A stretch of 64,000 bases of DNA from Populus alba (taxonomy: Eukaryota; Streptophyta; Magnoliopsida; Malpighiales; Salicaceae): the NCBI RefSeq assembly GCF_005239225.2, contig NC_133284.1, positions 27,514,339 to 27,578,338 on the forward strand, given 5' to 3'. The translations under genes and the position numbers were made by a program. The notes under the pieces are model-generated. The model searched no databases. It was not told the DNA's origin and saw only the letters and a program-made list of their open reading frames with translations. Position 1 is the first letter of the stretch; every line of letters starts with the position of its first letter. Positions 22,466 to 36,044 of this stretch are shown piece after piece.

Positions 22466-22665
22466 TTAAGAAACTTAATGATAAAGTGGTTGCAATTGTT
22501 TTTTAAATAATTTTTTGTATTAAAATATAAGTAAAATATATTTTTTTATTTTTTAAAAATTATTTTTGAAATTAGTATATCAAAATAATTTGAAAATATT
22601 AAAAATAAAAAAAATAAAAAAATTAAACTTTTTTAAAAATATTTTTAAAATTCAAAACAAATATG
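22466..22665. repeat. Dispersed AT-rich MITE-like repeat, copy 1
   Basis: It reads GTGGTTGCAATTG, then long T/A runs, TTTTTTAAAAATTATTTTTG, a TATCAAAATAATTTGAAAA phrase and AAAATTCAAAACAAATATG. The same composition and phrase order recurs near 49404-49556, 57960-58065 and 58350-58450. It resembles an abundant short interspersed AT-rich repeat of poplar genomes. Ends are not defined. Confidence 0.4.
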
Positions 22666-23190
22666 TCAGTGTCGTACTTCCACCCGTAGATAATCATGAT
22701 ATGGACTTAAGATTCAACAAAATCCCCATACAGTCAATTGAACTTGGGCTAGGAATTTCAGACCAAATTATTGTGCCTGATTTAGGAGCACAGCAAGCAC
22801 ATGGCACCTTATTACATGACAAAGAAATATATATAAACTAACGGATCTCAAAACCCCACTATAAACTTATGAAAAAACAAAACCCATTTAATAATTTATT
22901 TGAAGTCCGTTTTTTAATTTTTTAATTTTTGAAAAAAAAACAATAAGAAAAAAGGAAAAACAAAATATCAAAATCACAGTTTGTAAGCTCAAAGTCTGTC
23001 ATTCAGCTAAAGAGTAGGAGAAATCTTTCAAGTTTCTGCATCTTCAACGACATCGTATTCAGTTTCCAAGCGAATTTTTTAGACCTCTAAAATCCCTGGA
23101 GTCAAATCCCACTGGTGGCTTTGAAATTTAGGGTTTTTCTGGGGGTGGCGCTGAGCTTAAGCAGTGTTGTTTTGGGTGTCAAAGCCGGCA

Positions 23191-26100
23191 ATGGATTACG
23201 AGCCTTACGATAGCAGTGGTGAGCTTTTATCTACAAAGATCAAATCTTTTTGTGTTTCTGTATATGGCTTTTTGTTAATTCTCTAGGTTTATGTAATGAT
23301 TTTTTATCGATTAGGGTTAGGGTTTTCTTGAAATCTTGATTTAAACTATTGGGTTTTAATGCGGATTTTGAAATTGAGGCTTTCTGAGTTTTCTTGGAGG
23401 AAAAAGTTGGGATTTTTAGATATGAAGTCAGGGATTTGCTGTATAATTTCTTTTCGAAGGATATTGTTTTTTTTTTTTTTTAGTTTTTAAATTTATTTTT
23501 GAATTGGAATCATTTGGGCAATATTGATGGGTGATGGTAATTCTGATTGGTGTTGGATTGCTAATTTATTCAAGTTAAGTGGAAAACTGTACTATTGAAG
23601 GTATATTTTTAGCAAGTTGTGCTTTTGTAAGTGAAATTTGTTGGATGTTGGTGATGGGCAGCAGTGTTTTGAGTGTTCTTGAATTTTCTTTCGAGTGTTG
23701 AAGTTTGAAACTCTAGTTGTAATTAGCAAGCTTGAAGCACTTAAAGACTCTTAACTTTCTGTCTTTGGAGTTGTAGCTTGTACATGTTAGAGAGAGAGTA
23801 CATGAATGCTGCACTTTGTTGATTATTTCTATCACCATTTTGTTTGCTTTTGGATAATGTTGAAGGTAAATGCTCAAGTTGCTGAAAACCCCATATATTT
23901 TCATCAACATGCCTTTGATTACACTAAGTTTGGGTTTCTATTATAGTGTTAGTACTCTGTTCATCAAAATTTTCTTTAAATCTGAGTTTCATACCTCCTG
24001 GAGGTTCCCTTGATGCAACTTTCATCTGGAATTTGTGCAACCAATGAAGTAAATATAATATGGGCTTTAAATTTTGCGTACCTTGCCATTAATTGGTCTA
24101 TAAGGCAAGGCGTAGAATTTGTTTTTCAGTAAACTTGGTACTGAATGGTATAGAAAACCCAAATGCAGTTAAGTGCTTATTGGGTAATGGACATCAATGA
24201 ATGTTCTTGTTAAAATCCAAACAAAGCTGTCAGAGGTACAAGTTGCCAATAATGTACTGGAAATATTGAATCTTTAGACACGAGGGCACCAGGCATCAAG
24301 GAATTCATGTTGTTATGTCTCTAGCTGTGAAAGGCTTTGTCCATGGACCTTGCACTTTCAATGAATAGCCTCTGTTAAGTCATTTGTGCGCAACCAACTC
24401 TTTATTTTTGTTGTTGAAAATTCTGATCAATTTGTAATCCTGTTGTCATGGGTTTTCATAGTCTTATTTTTTGCTTTGCTTGATTTCAGGAACTGATGAT
24501 GATCTTCCTCCATCACATCAAAACAGAATACCCAGAGGGGGTCGTGTGGCTGGGAATGGAAGACCAGTTGGAGGTTCAGTCCCTTATTCTAGAATGTATG
24601 GTGAAACTGATATGGAGACTCAAATTCACCAACTTGAGCAAGAAGCATACAGTTCAGTTCTAAGAGCCTTTAAAGCACAAGCTGATGCCATTACTTGGGT
24701 ACTTCTTGTAATCTAATTATTTCGAGTTCTAATAGCTTTAAATCTGTCTGACCAGGTTTAAATGACCGCTACATGAAATGTATTTTCTTCAGGAGAAAGA
24801 AAGCTTGATAACAGAGCTTAGAAAGGAATTGAGATTGTCTAATGAGGAGCACAGAGAGCTTCTTGCCCGGGTTAATGCAGATGATGTAATAAGGAGGATA
24901 AGGTATGATAGGATGATGAAGCAATTTTATTTTTACTTTCCAAGTGAAACCCCTTTGGTTAGATCAGAGCAAGTATTAGTCTCTTTTTTCTTTAATGTGT
25001 ATGATTTTGGGTGATGCCATTAGGGAATGGAGACAGGCTGGTGGGCATCAATCTGGCATGCTCACTACAGGTCAAGCTGTTCATGATCCAATACCTAGTC
25101 CTACTGTCTCTGCTTCTCGTAAGAAACAGAAGATGACCTCATCAATTCCTTCTCAATCCTTTGGTGGGCCATCTCCATCTTTTCACCCACAACCAGTTTC
25201 TGCATCACATCAGCCATCTTCATCTGCTGCTAAACGTGGACCGGTAACAGGACCCAAGGGCAAGAAGCAAAAACCAGTGAGTGAAAATTTGTTAGACATG
25301 GATTGAGATACAAAAGCTGGCAAATTGTACTCATTTATATGTCTATTTCCTTAATGTTTCTTTTTTCCATTTCTCAGGGTTTACCTGGTGCTTCTTCAAT
25401 GAAGTCCATTCCATACCCATCCTCAGGTCCATCTGGAAGAGGTCAAGTTGCTAATAGACTATCTTCTGGTGCTGTTCCTGAAGGAGCTGATCAATATATT
25501 GGGAAGAGAGTCAAAACAAGGTGGCCTGATGATAATCACTTTTATGAGGCTGTTATAACTGACTTCAACCCAATTGAGGTATTTATTATTATTTATTTTC
25601 AGCATAATTTGTTTTCAACAGGTTATATAGCTCACTTATAGTTTTTGTTAGGGGCGGCATGCTCTGGTGTATGATATGGGAACAGCAAATGAGACATGGG
25701 AATGGGTTAATCTCTCAGAGGTATATATGTTGCTTTGTCCATAGGACCTATTGATTCTTTTATTTTATTTATTTTTCTTGTTTTGTTTCTTATATGGCTT
25801 GTGCTTTGGTGCTGCAATTTAGCATTGTAAAACTGGATGTCCGTATTATTCTGAAGCTTTTATATTGTAGGACTTGTTGTCACTGATGAAAAAGAAATGA
25901 AAAGTAGGTTGCACGTTCATTATGTTTTCGGAGTGGGAGAGACATATTTGAAGTGTGAATGGAAGTGTTTTGTAATTGTTGTGCTTTAACTGTTACTTTT
26001 TATCAAAATTTTAGGACTTTCTTAGCATGCACTTAGATAAATTCTTTGCTTTGAGAAGGCAATTCCAAATATGGTGCATGGTACAACTATTCAATTTGGG

Positions 26101-26993
26101 ATCAAATGTTTAAACCATGAGAAAAAAGGTAGTTTCTGTTTTAACTTCCATTAACTGAATCTTTTCCTTGCAGATCTCTCCTGAGGATATACAATGGGTA
26201 GATGAAGACCCTGGAATCTCTCATCGTGGCAATTATGGTGGTTCAGGGCATGGGATAAATAGGTCAATGGGCCGGGATGGTGGTCCTGGTCCTGGAAGAG
26301 GTAGAGGGGTTACCAAAGGTCAATCCAGGAAAGAGTTGTTGCCTTCACAAAATGGGATTGGAAAGAAGGTGCCCGATGATATACAAATTCTTCATACAGA
26401 TTCTCTAATCAGGGAGGTATGTGAAACCATGTTGATGGATACGAGGAATTCAAAATCTGTAACTTTTCCCACAGGTTATTTAATCAGTAGTAAATTTGAA
26501 CAGGTAGAGAGAGTTTTCAATGCAAATCATCCTGATCCTCTTGAGATTGAGAAAGCAAAGAAAGTATTGAAGGTCAGACAAAAAGCTTGGTGGATTCTTT
26601 TGTCTGTTCCCTATTTCTTTTCCACATTTCCCAGCATTTTTATCTATTTTGTATATCTGAGTGGTTAATTTTCTCAAATCAGGATCATGAGCAAGCACTT
26701 GTAGATGCGATTTCAAGGCTTGCTGATATTTCTGATGGTGAAAGTGGTATGTATCATTCCATCTTGTATCTTTCTCTAGACTTTGCCTCATGTCAGTCAT
26801 TTTAAAGATTGCTTAATAATTGTTGGGTGCTTGCCAAGAAAATTTGACATGATATGACTCCATAGTTGCCAAAATGAATAGTCATCATCTGATTCCTGAA
26901 CAAGTAGAGGCTTTTGGGGCAACATATGATTCAGATGACCATAAGCCTCTTGTTCATATCTCTCTTGAGGTTAAATATGAACTTTTTACTTAG
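23191..26993 (+). CDS. EML: EMSY-like protein (ENT and Agenet/Tudor domains), ten exons
   Basis: The exons are 23191-23218, 24490-24698, 24793-24902, 25024-25276, 25378-25578, 25652-25720, 26174-26416, 26504-26572, 26683-26746 and 26866-26993. All introns are GT-AG and the joined frame is 457 codons plus TAG. The N-terminus is [20 protein letters not shown]. The ENT domain covers roughly residues 51-135 ([20 protein letters not shown] onward). A Ser/Pro/Lys-rich linker follows. An Agenet/Tudor-type domain covers about 237-300 ([36 protein letters not shown]). A Gly/Arg-rich stretch comes next, then a C-terminal coiled coil at about 372-415. Plant EML proteins are nuclear chromatin readers; members are linked to immunity and to seed and flowering control. 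The closest type is EML3/EML4. The last exon is the least certain, because its 42 codons rest only on frame and acceptor. The long first intron (1.27 kb) is typical of plant regulatory genes. Confidence 0.92.
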
Positions 26994-29900
26994 GCTGTCT
27001 CAAAGCTGTCGTGTGGACTGAGCTTCAGTCTTTGGCATCATCCTGGACCCAGTGGTTGGGAATAAGACATGCTACCCTGTGTGCAATCTCTAATGGTCAA
27101 TTTTTTCTCCGTTGTCTATTTCACAGTTGTCAATTCTATGTTTACCAAACACAGGATTAGGGTGGCAATCCCATTCTATGCTGATATGGGTGCCATTGTT
27201 ACACAGCATTTGAATAACATACTTTCCCTCTTTGCTTTTTTTTGAAGTCACTAATATTATATTCACCCAGTCAAATAAGTAACTATAGAATTTCTATAAT
27301 AGTGGATAAAATGGTCTCTTGCTTCATGGATGCTTAGCTCATCCATGTTTTGGAAACGGGCATATACATTCCTGGATATATTAGTCCAGCTGTACTCTGA
27401 ACTTCATCTTATTGAATTCCTATGTTCGGTAATTTTCTTGGAAACAGATGAAGGTGGCCGCCGTTATGGGCAGGCATTGGAGAGAGAATGACAAAACCAG
27501 ATAATGGGGTAGCAGTGACTCATGCAGTGGTAGAGAGACAGTGATCTGACTTGAAGAATGTCCACCTTTTTTTGTATAAAACCTTACCAGAATTATATAT
27601 TGTTCCCCAACATGGAAGGGCTCTTGGTTAGGTTGGTGTAGGATATAGGTAGTACTGTAGGAATCAAATTGTTGTAGCCAGGTGAGAATTTCTTTGGTAA
27701 CAGTAAAAATAGTCTCTTTCAATGTGTAACATTATTTGTTGATCAGTATCTAGCGTGCTATAATGTATAAATTTTGCCCCTTTTTGATTAATTTGTGTTC
27801 TCGCCTGTTGAAAGTGACTGCTTCTCATTGCTGTAACCTAATGAATGAAATCATTTTTCTTATCTTCTTCCTGGTTTGCCCTATCAAAATTTACTTGTAT
27901 TGACTTTTTAAAAAAAGGTGGATGCACTAATGTCTGTCGTCAAAAACTCGGAGGTGTGGAAGTGTGCTGAGGAAGTGGGATAAGTCACGGAACCTTGTCA
28001 TATCCCACTTATGATATTCCATGGGGCACCAATAAGAGAGAATAAAGGAGAAGCAATCGTGCTCTCCCTGCGCCTCACCTATCATCTGCCACCTTTTGCT
28101 GGGAAAGTGACCTACGAGTCGCAACAAAATACGGGTCACTTTTACTTATGGAAGAACAACTCATACCATTGTATTTGTTGTCCTATCTTTACAAATTCTT
28201 GCTTTAAAAAATTAGGAAGTTCATGAATCTGTAAATTTCCCTTTTTACTTGGTCAATCTGTACATTGCTCGCTTATGGACCACAAATGCTCCCCTGCTTC
28301 TGACAGGGTTTTAAAAAAAATCAATCTGGAATTAATGTTTTTCTTAAAAAAAAAAAGTTTATTTTTAATTACTTCAAAACAAAATTGTTACTGACGCCAT
28401 TTTAGATTGGGTTTAATAAGAATCTACAGCTTTGAATAATCATCATGGTTAATATAATACAATAATGTATTATAGTACAGGTTTAATACAGCTTGGGGAT
28501 CCACAGCAATGTAAACGATTGTTTTGATCCATGATAAATAAATAAATAATTACATAATTGCCCTTGAACTAAAAAAAAAGGTTGGTTTCAAGGGCATTTT
28601 AGTCTTTTCATTCTAGTTTGTTTTGAATTTTTTGGATTTAGTTAGGGGCTATTTGATAATTTTAAATAATTGAATATTATTAAAAAAAATTGTTGACGCG
28701 TTAGCGCATGACAGCTCCCATGTCTTTTGGAAAGTGTGTGGGGCTATAAGATTGCCAAAATCCTCCATTTGCAATGGAGTTGAGAGTGGCGAGTCATCCT
28801 CTTTCTAGAAATGTGGCACATGCTCACGACAGAGATCTAGTTGGGCTATAAAGGAGTTTTTTTTTTGTTTCCTCTCTCTTTTTACTCTCATGCCCTTGAA
28901 ATTCATGGCAGTCATTCCAAAAAATAATTGTGCCTTTAAGTTTGTCATTTTATCGATTTTGACCCTTATTCTTTTAATTACTATTTATTTTGCTTGTTGT
29001 TACTCATTTTGAGACCCTACGTAAATAAATAAAAAATACAAAAAACAAAAAATAAAAAAAAATATTGGAAGAAAATAAAAAATATATATATTACGAGAAA
29101 AGTATACCAGAATACTCAGGAAATCAATGGAGACTAGTTAAAGAAGATCAAATATACAAGATTAAAAAATTTGATAGTGTATTTTTGACTGATGAAGGCC
29201 TTATTGGCAAAGAAAATTTAATTTGAGGAGGAAAACTCAAAATTGAATGTTTAAGGACTCAATTTGATTTTTTAAGGTTTATTTGAATTTATTGAGGGCT
29301 TAATTACAACAAAAAATAATTTTTAAAGTTAATTTAAGCTTTCATTAGAAAACATTAAAGTCTAGGGGTCGAATTGTAATTTTTAGGAGTTAATTTGGTC
29401 AAATTAGGAGCTTAATTGCATAAATATTGAAGTTTGATAGCAATTATAGAATTGATTGAAGAAGTCCGAAACCAATGACCAAACTAAACAAAAAGCAAGA
29501 TATGAGGGTTGAAATTAACTGAATTATGGGCTAAATTGAAATAAATTGAAGTTGTTTTTATCAATTAAGGGTTAAAATGCATAAATTTAGAACCAAGGAC
29601 CAAAAGAAAAAATAAACCAACTCAGGGGTTGAGAATCAAGTTTGGCGGGGGTTAAATTGCTTGCAATTTAAAAGTTTTTATATGAATTAAAGGTGCATGC
29701 ATCACAATTGGAAGAACAAAGACTAAATTGAAACTTTGAATAATTCCAAATTAAAAACCCTAATTTCTAAGGTGTTAACTCAGACAACGCATTGTTCAGC
29801 TTCTGTTTATTTTCTTACTTGGCAGTTCATAATGATCAGGTTGACATCTTCCAAAAGCTCCTTTAGAGTTCTAGACATCCAAATGATATGAGGTTTTTTT

Positions 29901-30841
29901 GCAAATGGAAGAGGAACATCTCATATACAACTTTATTTCCATGAAATTAGATGTTTACATCCCAACTTTTTCATGGAAGTTCCTAACATCTTGTCCCTGA
30001 TTAGCCATCACTCAATTTTTAAACTTGGGGTTGATCAGGTTGGCAACTTCAAACACATGAATGTGCAGCTACATATCTACAAATTGAGCAAAGTTGGATT
30101 AAAATGAAAGGCGTGCATCCTCTCTACCAAATTCAGTTGGTCCCAAATAACGATGATGTCATAATTGCTCCAACAAAACCTTGAAAGTAGACAATCTAGT
30201 CAGTTCTGACAGTTTTGGTTGATCGAGTTGGCAACTTTAAGTGCTTGAGTATGAAGCTACAAACCTTCAAATTGAGTAGGGTTAGATTCAAATGAAAGGT
30301 ATGCATCCCCTTTACCAACTTCAAGTGGTCACAAGCAATAATGATGTCAGAATTGCTTTGAAAAAGCCTTAAAAGTGAGCAACTCAATCATCCCTAATAG
30401 TGCAACTATCTTACAAAAATCGAGTTGGTTTTCATGTGTTCACACACAAAGGTTTTTTATTGAGTCCTTATCAAGGGTTCACAACACTCCTCTCAAGATC
30501 AAGAGGTCATAAATGAATTCAATACCTTCTAAAACCCTGCAAATACTAGAGGTAGAAAAAAACCCTATAAACATGTTAACTAGGGGTAGAGAAAAACAAA
30601 AAAAAAAAAGAGAAAAGAAAAGAAGAAGGGCTAAGAATAGATAAGAAAAAGGGAGAGTAATAACAATAAGAAATATAAGTTTAGATGTCCAAGAGTAAAA
30701 ACCAAGTTTTTCTTAAACTTTGTAAGCTTGTGTGAGGCAAAACTTTCCAAAGAAAAGCTAAAAGAGAATAACTTGTTCTAGGTATACATTGCAAACCAAA
30801 AAATAGATCCTTTGTGGCCTAATTTTGTTGTTTTTGTTATA
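26994..30841. other. Gene-free region downstream of the EMSY-like gene
   Basis: The first few hundred bases are probably 3' UTR. Bases 27250-28250 have mid G+C and no domain in any frame. Bases 29100-30450 carry diverged phrases such as AAATTGAAATAAATTGAAG and two copies of a block containing CAAATTGAG.A..GTTGGATT.AAATGAAAGG (near 30070-30110 and 30260-30300), about 190 bp apart. These suggest an old duplicated repeat. No gene is seen. Confidence 0.4.
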
Positions 30842-31093
30842 TATATATATATATCAAAAGAAAAAAAAACCTTAAACAGAAACTTTAATACATTAAAAAC
30901 ATTAAAAAAAAAAAACACAGACTTTAAAATAACTAGATTAAACAGAAATCAAAGCAATAAGGAGGTGAATCTAGTTATTGCTTTGATTTCTGTTTAATCC
31001 AGTTATTTTAAAGTCTGTGTTTTTTTTTTATATATATGTTTTTAATGTATTAAAGTTTTTGTTTAAGTTTTTTTTTTCTTTTGATATATATAT
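30842..31093. repeat. Long inverted repeat (hairpin), arms about 119 bp, 14-bp loop
   Basis: The left arm (30842-30960) is mirrored by 30975-31093. The arms share, in opposite orientation, ATATATCAAAAG, TTAAACAGAAACTTTAATAC, ACACAGACTTTAAAATAACT and AAACAGAAATCAAAGCAATA. Only a few substitutions and small indels separate them. Such a high arm identity points to a recent foldback or MITE insertion. If transcribed it would fold into a long double-stranded RNA. Confidence 0.85.
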
Positions 31094-34000
31094 TAATGTT
31101 GTTTAAAGTTTTGGTTTAATTTAAGTTATGCTTGTTAATGTAAGGGTATTTATCCTTAGCATATTGAGCTTGTTCATGCACAAAAATAGGTTTAGAAAAC
31201 CAATTTTAAATTCATGTTGCATGAAAATATAGGCTCTTTTAAGTTGTTAGTTCTAGATTTGGTATTTCATGCTCAGTTTGATTGTTTGATGTTTTTTTAT
31301 TAGTTTTTAGATTAAACATGTTTGTGTATGATACCATAACTTCTTGGGATAAAAAAGACATGCTTTAAAAGCCAAAAATGATATTTTTTGGCTTGACAGA
31401 GGCTGCCTTTACTAGAAAATTTTTTAGTTTTATGGGCATGTTTTTCGTATTCTTGGAAAGAACATCACCTTACCCTCTAGATTTAGACCACATTTGATCC
31501 ATTTCTTAGGAAGAACACCATTTTTTATGTTTGATCCGTTTTGTTCAATAATTTTTGAGTTTTTGTGTTTTTTGGGTGTTTAATCTATTTTTTAATTTGG
31601 TTTTGTTTAGGGGTTTTTTCTTGTCAAACAATGATTTGTGTCGGTTTATGGTTGAACAAAAACTTTCAAGTCAATCTTGTCAAGTCGACCAAGTAAAAAA
31701 AAACTATTTCTTGTTTTTTCTTTCATATGGCCAAAAATCCAAAAATATATGTAATTTGAGTAATTATTTGAAAATTCTAAAATACTTTTGCATGGATTTT
31801 ACAACAAGTTTGTAAAATTTCTAAGGATTTTGGCTTACATTTCAAAAATAGCAAAACCATTTTTTTTTAATATATGAGATTATGAACTTATACATAAGAT
31901 ATATTTTTGATATTAAATAAAAAGATAGTTTGTTGTTATTTTATATATTGGCATTAAAACAATTAGGTTTTTTACTTCAAAGGATAAAAACCTCATTATT
32001 AGGGAAGACTTTTTTTCAACTTTAAATAGACCAACAATTAGAAAACACAATATTTTTTTTAGTTTATATTAGACAAATAAACAATGCAGCATACCATAAA
32101 TAGGATATATTAGGGGTGTTAATACTTTTTCTTTATGTGATCAGTCTCTTTACACGAACTCTAAGACCAGTTAGGGTTCCTAGTGACCAAAATACTAGGT
32201 GATGACTCTTGTTCTTTTTTTTTCTTTTACTAATAAAAGACAAGAATTTCTTATCCTTTTCTCCCACATCATTCCTAACTATCCTAATCTAGGAGGATGA
32301 TCGTCGCGACGTTGCATATGTGCGACATTGCTTTTTGGGATTTTTAAAGTTTAGCTTTTTTTTTTTCAATTTCATTCCTTAATATTTTTATTCCTTTTGA
32401 TTTTTATATTCAATTTGATCCCCCTATTTTTTATTGCTCTTTTTCTATGTTTTATTTATTTTATTTTATTTATTTTGTCTCTTACTAATTTATTGTATTT
32501 GTTTTCTTAATCCAATCTCGGTCCTTCTTCTTTTGATTGCTATTTTCTTATCATTTTCTTGATTTATCTTTTTATTTTCCCTCAACATCTTATTTCATTT
32601 AGGTTTCTTATCCAATTTTGATCCTCATTCTTTCAATTTAGCCCCTAATTATTATTTTTTTTCATTTTGTTTTTATTCCATATTTGGTCCATATTGTTTG
32701 AGTTTTAAAATGTTTTACGATTGGAAGTTTTACTTTATCATTTTTTTTTTATGATTGCATTCCTATAGAGTAATCTCTATATTATGACCCGAGCTCGATT
32801 ATGTTTGCCCTTTTTGGGGGTTGTTTATTAAAAATTGTTTTTTATATATATAAATTCATCATTTGATATTTGGTTATTAGACCTTTAACTTCATTGTTTG
32901 TTCCTTTTTTTTTTGTTGAGTTATCTCGATCTTATATCCCGGTTAACAAGTTAATCCGAGTTAACCTAGGTTGACTCAAAAAAAAAATTTCTATATTTTT
33001 TGTGAGGTTGGTTTTTTTTTTTTTTAATTTTATCCTTTGGCATTATATTATTGGCTCTTGAGCTTTGTGATTTTTTTGCTTTTCTTTTTATTGGGTTATC
33101 CTAAGTGCGGATTAGTCAAGTTAGTCCGTGTTAGTTTTTCAAAAACAAATTTATTTAAATTAGGTTTTTTTGCTAGGTCTTTTTTTTTTTAAAAAAAAAA
33201 AAATTTATTATTTTAATCTCAATCTCATGTCGTGGGTAACGAGTTAGTTGAGTTAACCTTGATTGACTCAAGTTTGTTTTCCCTTGACTTTTGTTTTATG
33301 ACATTGATTTATTTTTTTTAATTTTATCATTTTACATTAAATTATTGGCCCTTGCTCTTTGTCAATTTTAGCTTTTCTTTCTATTAGGTTATCTTGAGAG
33401 TAGGTAAGTAAATTTAACCAGGGTTATCTCTTTTGTTTATATATATGTTTTTTTATTGAACTTTGATCTTTTTTTTACTAGGTCCTTCTTTAGAAATTCT
33501 AATTCTTTTTATATCAATCTCATATCGTGAGTCGTGGATTAGTCAAGTAGCCTAGGTAAAATGAATAAAATAAAAAAGCAATAGCTAAAATTATAGAAAA
33601 ATATTTAAAAAAGAAAAAAAAAACTCGTATCAAACCAGGTTAACCCACTAAATTGACAACTTAGAACATGAGATTGGGATAACCCTACATGAAAGAAATG
33701 AAACAAAAAATAATAAAGGATGATTCATAATTAATCAAGTTTTGAAGAATCAAACTAAATAAAAATAATTAGAAAAAGGGTTTAAGAAAATGACGAACTG
33801 TCTCAAAATAATTCTACAAACTTATGACCTCGATCATCATAACGAGATTATCTTATAAAAGACAAATTCAAAACAAAATAATGACTCAAGAATCTCAATA
33901 AACTAAATGTTGATGGATGAAATTAAAAAAAAAAACATTAATATAAAAGAACATAAAAAATAAAAAAGACTATTGAAAAACCCAACTTAACCAAGTGGGT

Positions 34001-35113
34001 TAACCCATGAACCTTGTAACTCGATGCCTAAGACAGGTTGAGTACCCAAAAATAGGGGAAGAAATGGCCTGGCTTAACGGGGTTAAAATCTTGGGTTGAT
34101 CAATGATACAATTAGTTAGGGGAACATCAAGTTAAAGCTCCTTGAGCTTTTACTCTATTATTATTATCAAAACAATATTGTTTTTACCTTTTAGCTGAAT
34201 AAAAAATCAAGTGATTAGCGCGCCCGCGTGTGTGCGTGTGTGTATATATACGTTGTGAGTTTTTGACTGTAATATTAGACACAGATTACCATGGATTACT
34301 ACAGTAAAATTATTATTTCACCCTTTAGTCAAAGAAATGGAAGCCTTTATGTTGGGGTCAATTTGGTCTTTTTTAATGACCCATTGATTATTAAAATATT
34401 ATTAGAGGGTATATGCATCTTTCCCAAGTTTTTTAAATAGTAAAATAATTTATTTACCCCAAAGTTAAAATAAATAGAACTATTGGATAATTGATTTTTT
34501 ATTCAAAAAATTTGAAGCGTGCTCATCACACATCATTACATGAGAGGTGTTTGTGCCATTTTGATGGCACGTGCTATATGTCTTCGAGTGGCCAAACCTA
34601 CCTTTCCACCATGGTGATGGAAGTGCCACCATGTTTTCTTCCTCCTGGTATGGCATGTGAAGGAGGTTGATGGATAGTTTGTCACCAATGGTCATTTTCC
34701 TCCCCTTCTTTTCTCTCTCATATCCAAAAAAGTACATGTTTATTCTCTTTATTTTTTGTATTTCAATTTTATTCCTTATTCTTTTGATTTTTTATTTTTG
34801 TTCTTAGCCTTTTCATAAAAATATTGCTTGTTTTCAATTCAGTCCTTTAATTATAATTTATCATATATTATTTTTACCAATTCGATCCTTATTATTTTGA
34901 TTTCTAGTTTTTTTTCCTTGACCCTTTCGTTAAAGTTTTATTAGTTTTCAAATTCATCCTCCAACCAAAGTTTATAGTATATTATTTTCTTCAATTTGAC
35001 CCCTTTTTTTTAATTTTTTTTTCTTTATGTTAGAGTTATTTTTCTTTTCAATTTAACCCTCCAATTAAAATATTTTCGTTGCATTGTAATTTATTTTTTA
35101 TTTTGATTTGCAC

Positions 35114-35147
<34 letters not shown>

Positions 35148-35994
35148 TTAGATCTTTTTGTGTAATTATTTTGATTTGCTCAAGATTGGGCTTTGTAATT
35201 ATTTTTTGTATTTCTTCTAATCTAATGACCCAGGTCACATGTTTAAAAAGTTGATGCGATTCGACATCTTTTTTTTTTAATCTCATTTTTCTTTTCTAAT
35301 TTCATCATTCTACATTATTTAAAATCTTTTTGGTTTTGTAGTTATTTTCAGTTTCTTTTTCAATCGGTTTATCCTAATCTCATGATTTAGACCATATTTT
35401 TTGCAAGCCTTTTTTGAATAGAGGGATTTAAAAAAAAAAAAATTGTGTATTTAATTTTTGAAGATATTTGATTCATCTATAATGTTTTTTTTTTTTTTGT
35501 ATTGATGAAATTTATTTTAAAAATAAAAAAATATTTATTTTTAGATAATATTTCTAACATGTTCGATCTTGCATAATATTTTCATTCTTTTATTTTATTC
35601 AATCAGTTTCATTTGTATGTTTATTTTATATTATATTTTATTGATTTTAATAAATAAATTCAGTAAACACAACTGAGTAAATGTCTCATTTTTCAGGATC
35701 AAATATCTCGACCTATATCGATTTCTTATTTTTTTTTAATTTTGCTTTTAATTATTGTTCATGGCTTTTTTTTATTATTTACATAGATGATTATTGATTT
35801 ACGTAATTAGATGTTTGCATCAACGTTTTGAATTATACTTTTGAATTATTTTATGTAATAAAACACACAAAAATAACTTGCTTATTCAGTTTTTTTAAAA
35901 ACAAAAATATAACTCGCAAGAAATCACAAATGAAATAACTATTGTGTGTCTTTAGTATTCAAATTATCCGGGTTGCAGGATGGATAGATTAAAA

Positions 35995-35998
<4 letters not shown>
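31094..35998. other. Gene-free AT-rich region with low-complexity and tandem repeats
   Basis: No gene is seen. Bases 32340-33540 are strongly T-rich. Bases 33560-34190 are A-rich on the same strand and carry complementary phrases: GAGTTAACC...GTTGACTC on one side, GGTTAACCCA on the other. This looks like two old copies of one dispersed repeat in inverted orientation. Bases about 34765-35080 hold roughly three degenerate copies of a 110-120-bp unit with TTCAATT(T/C)GA(T/C)CC. Alternating CG/TG and TA repeats lie at 34222-34250 and 35113-35145. Confidence 0.4.

Positions 35999-36044
<46 letters not shown>

Larger units (their letters stand above)
20752..23190. other. AT-rich intergenic and 5' region of the EMSY-like gene
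   Basis: This holds a short candidate reading frame at 21286-21408 (listed separately), a T run at 21701, AT-rich dispersed repeat sequence at 22466-22665, and the likely 5' UTR of the next gene from about 23000. The stretch before the ATG at 23191 has CT-rich and TTTAGGGTTTTTCTGG-like sequence. I see no clear TATA box for that gene. Confidence 0.4.

Noticed and set aside
27927..28226. Overlapping open frames on both strands downstream of the EMSY-like gene
   Set aside because: No domain, no splice context, and the codons look random. Composition alone does not support a gene.
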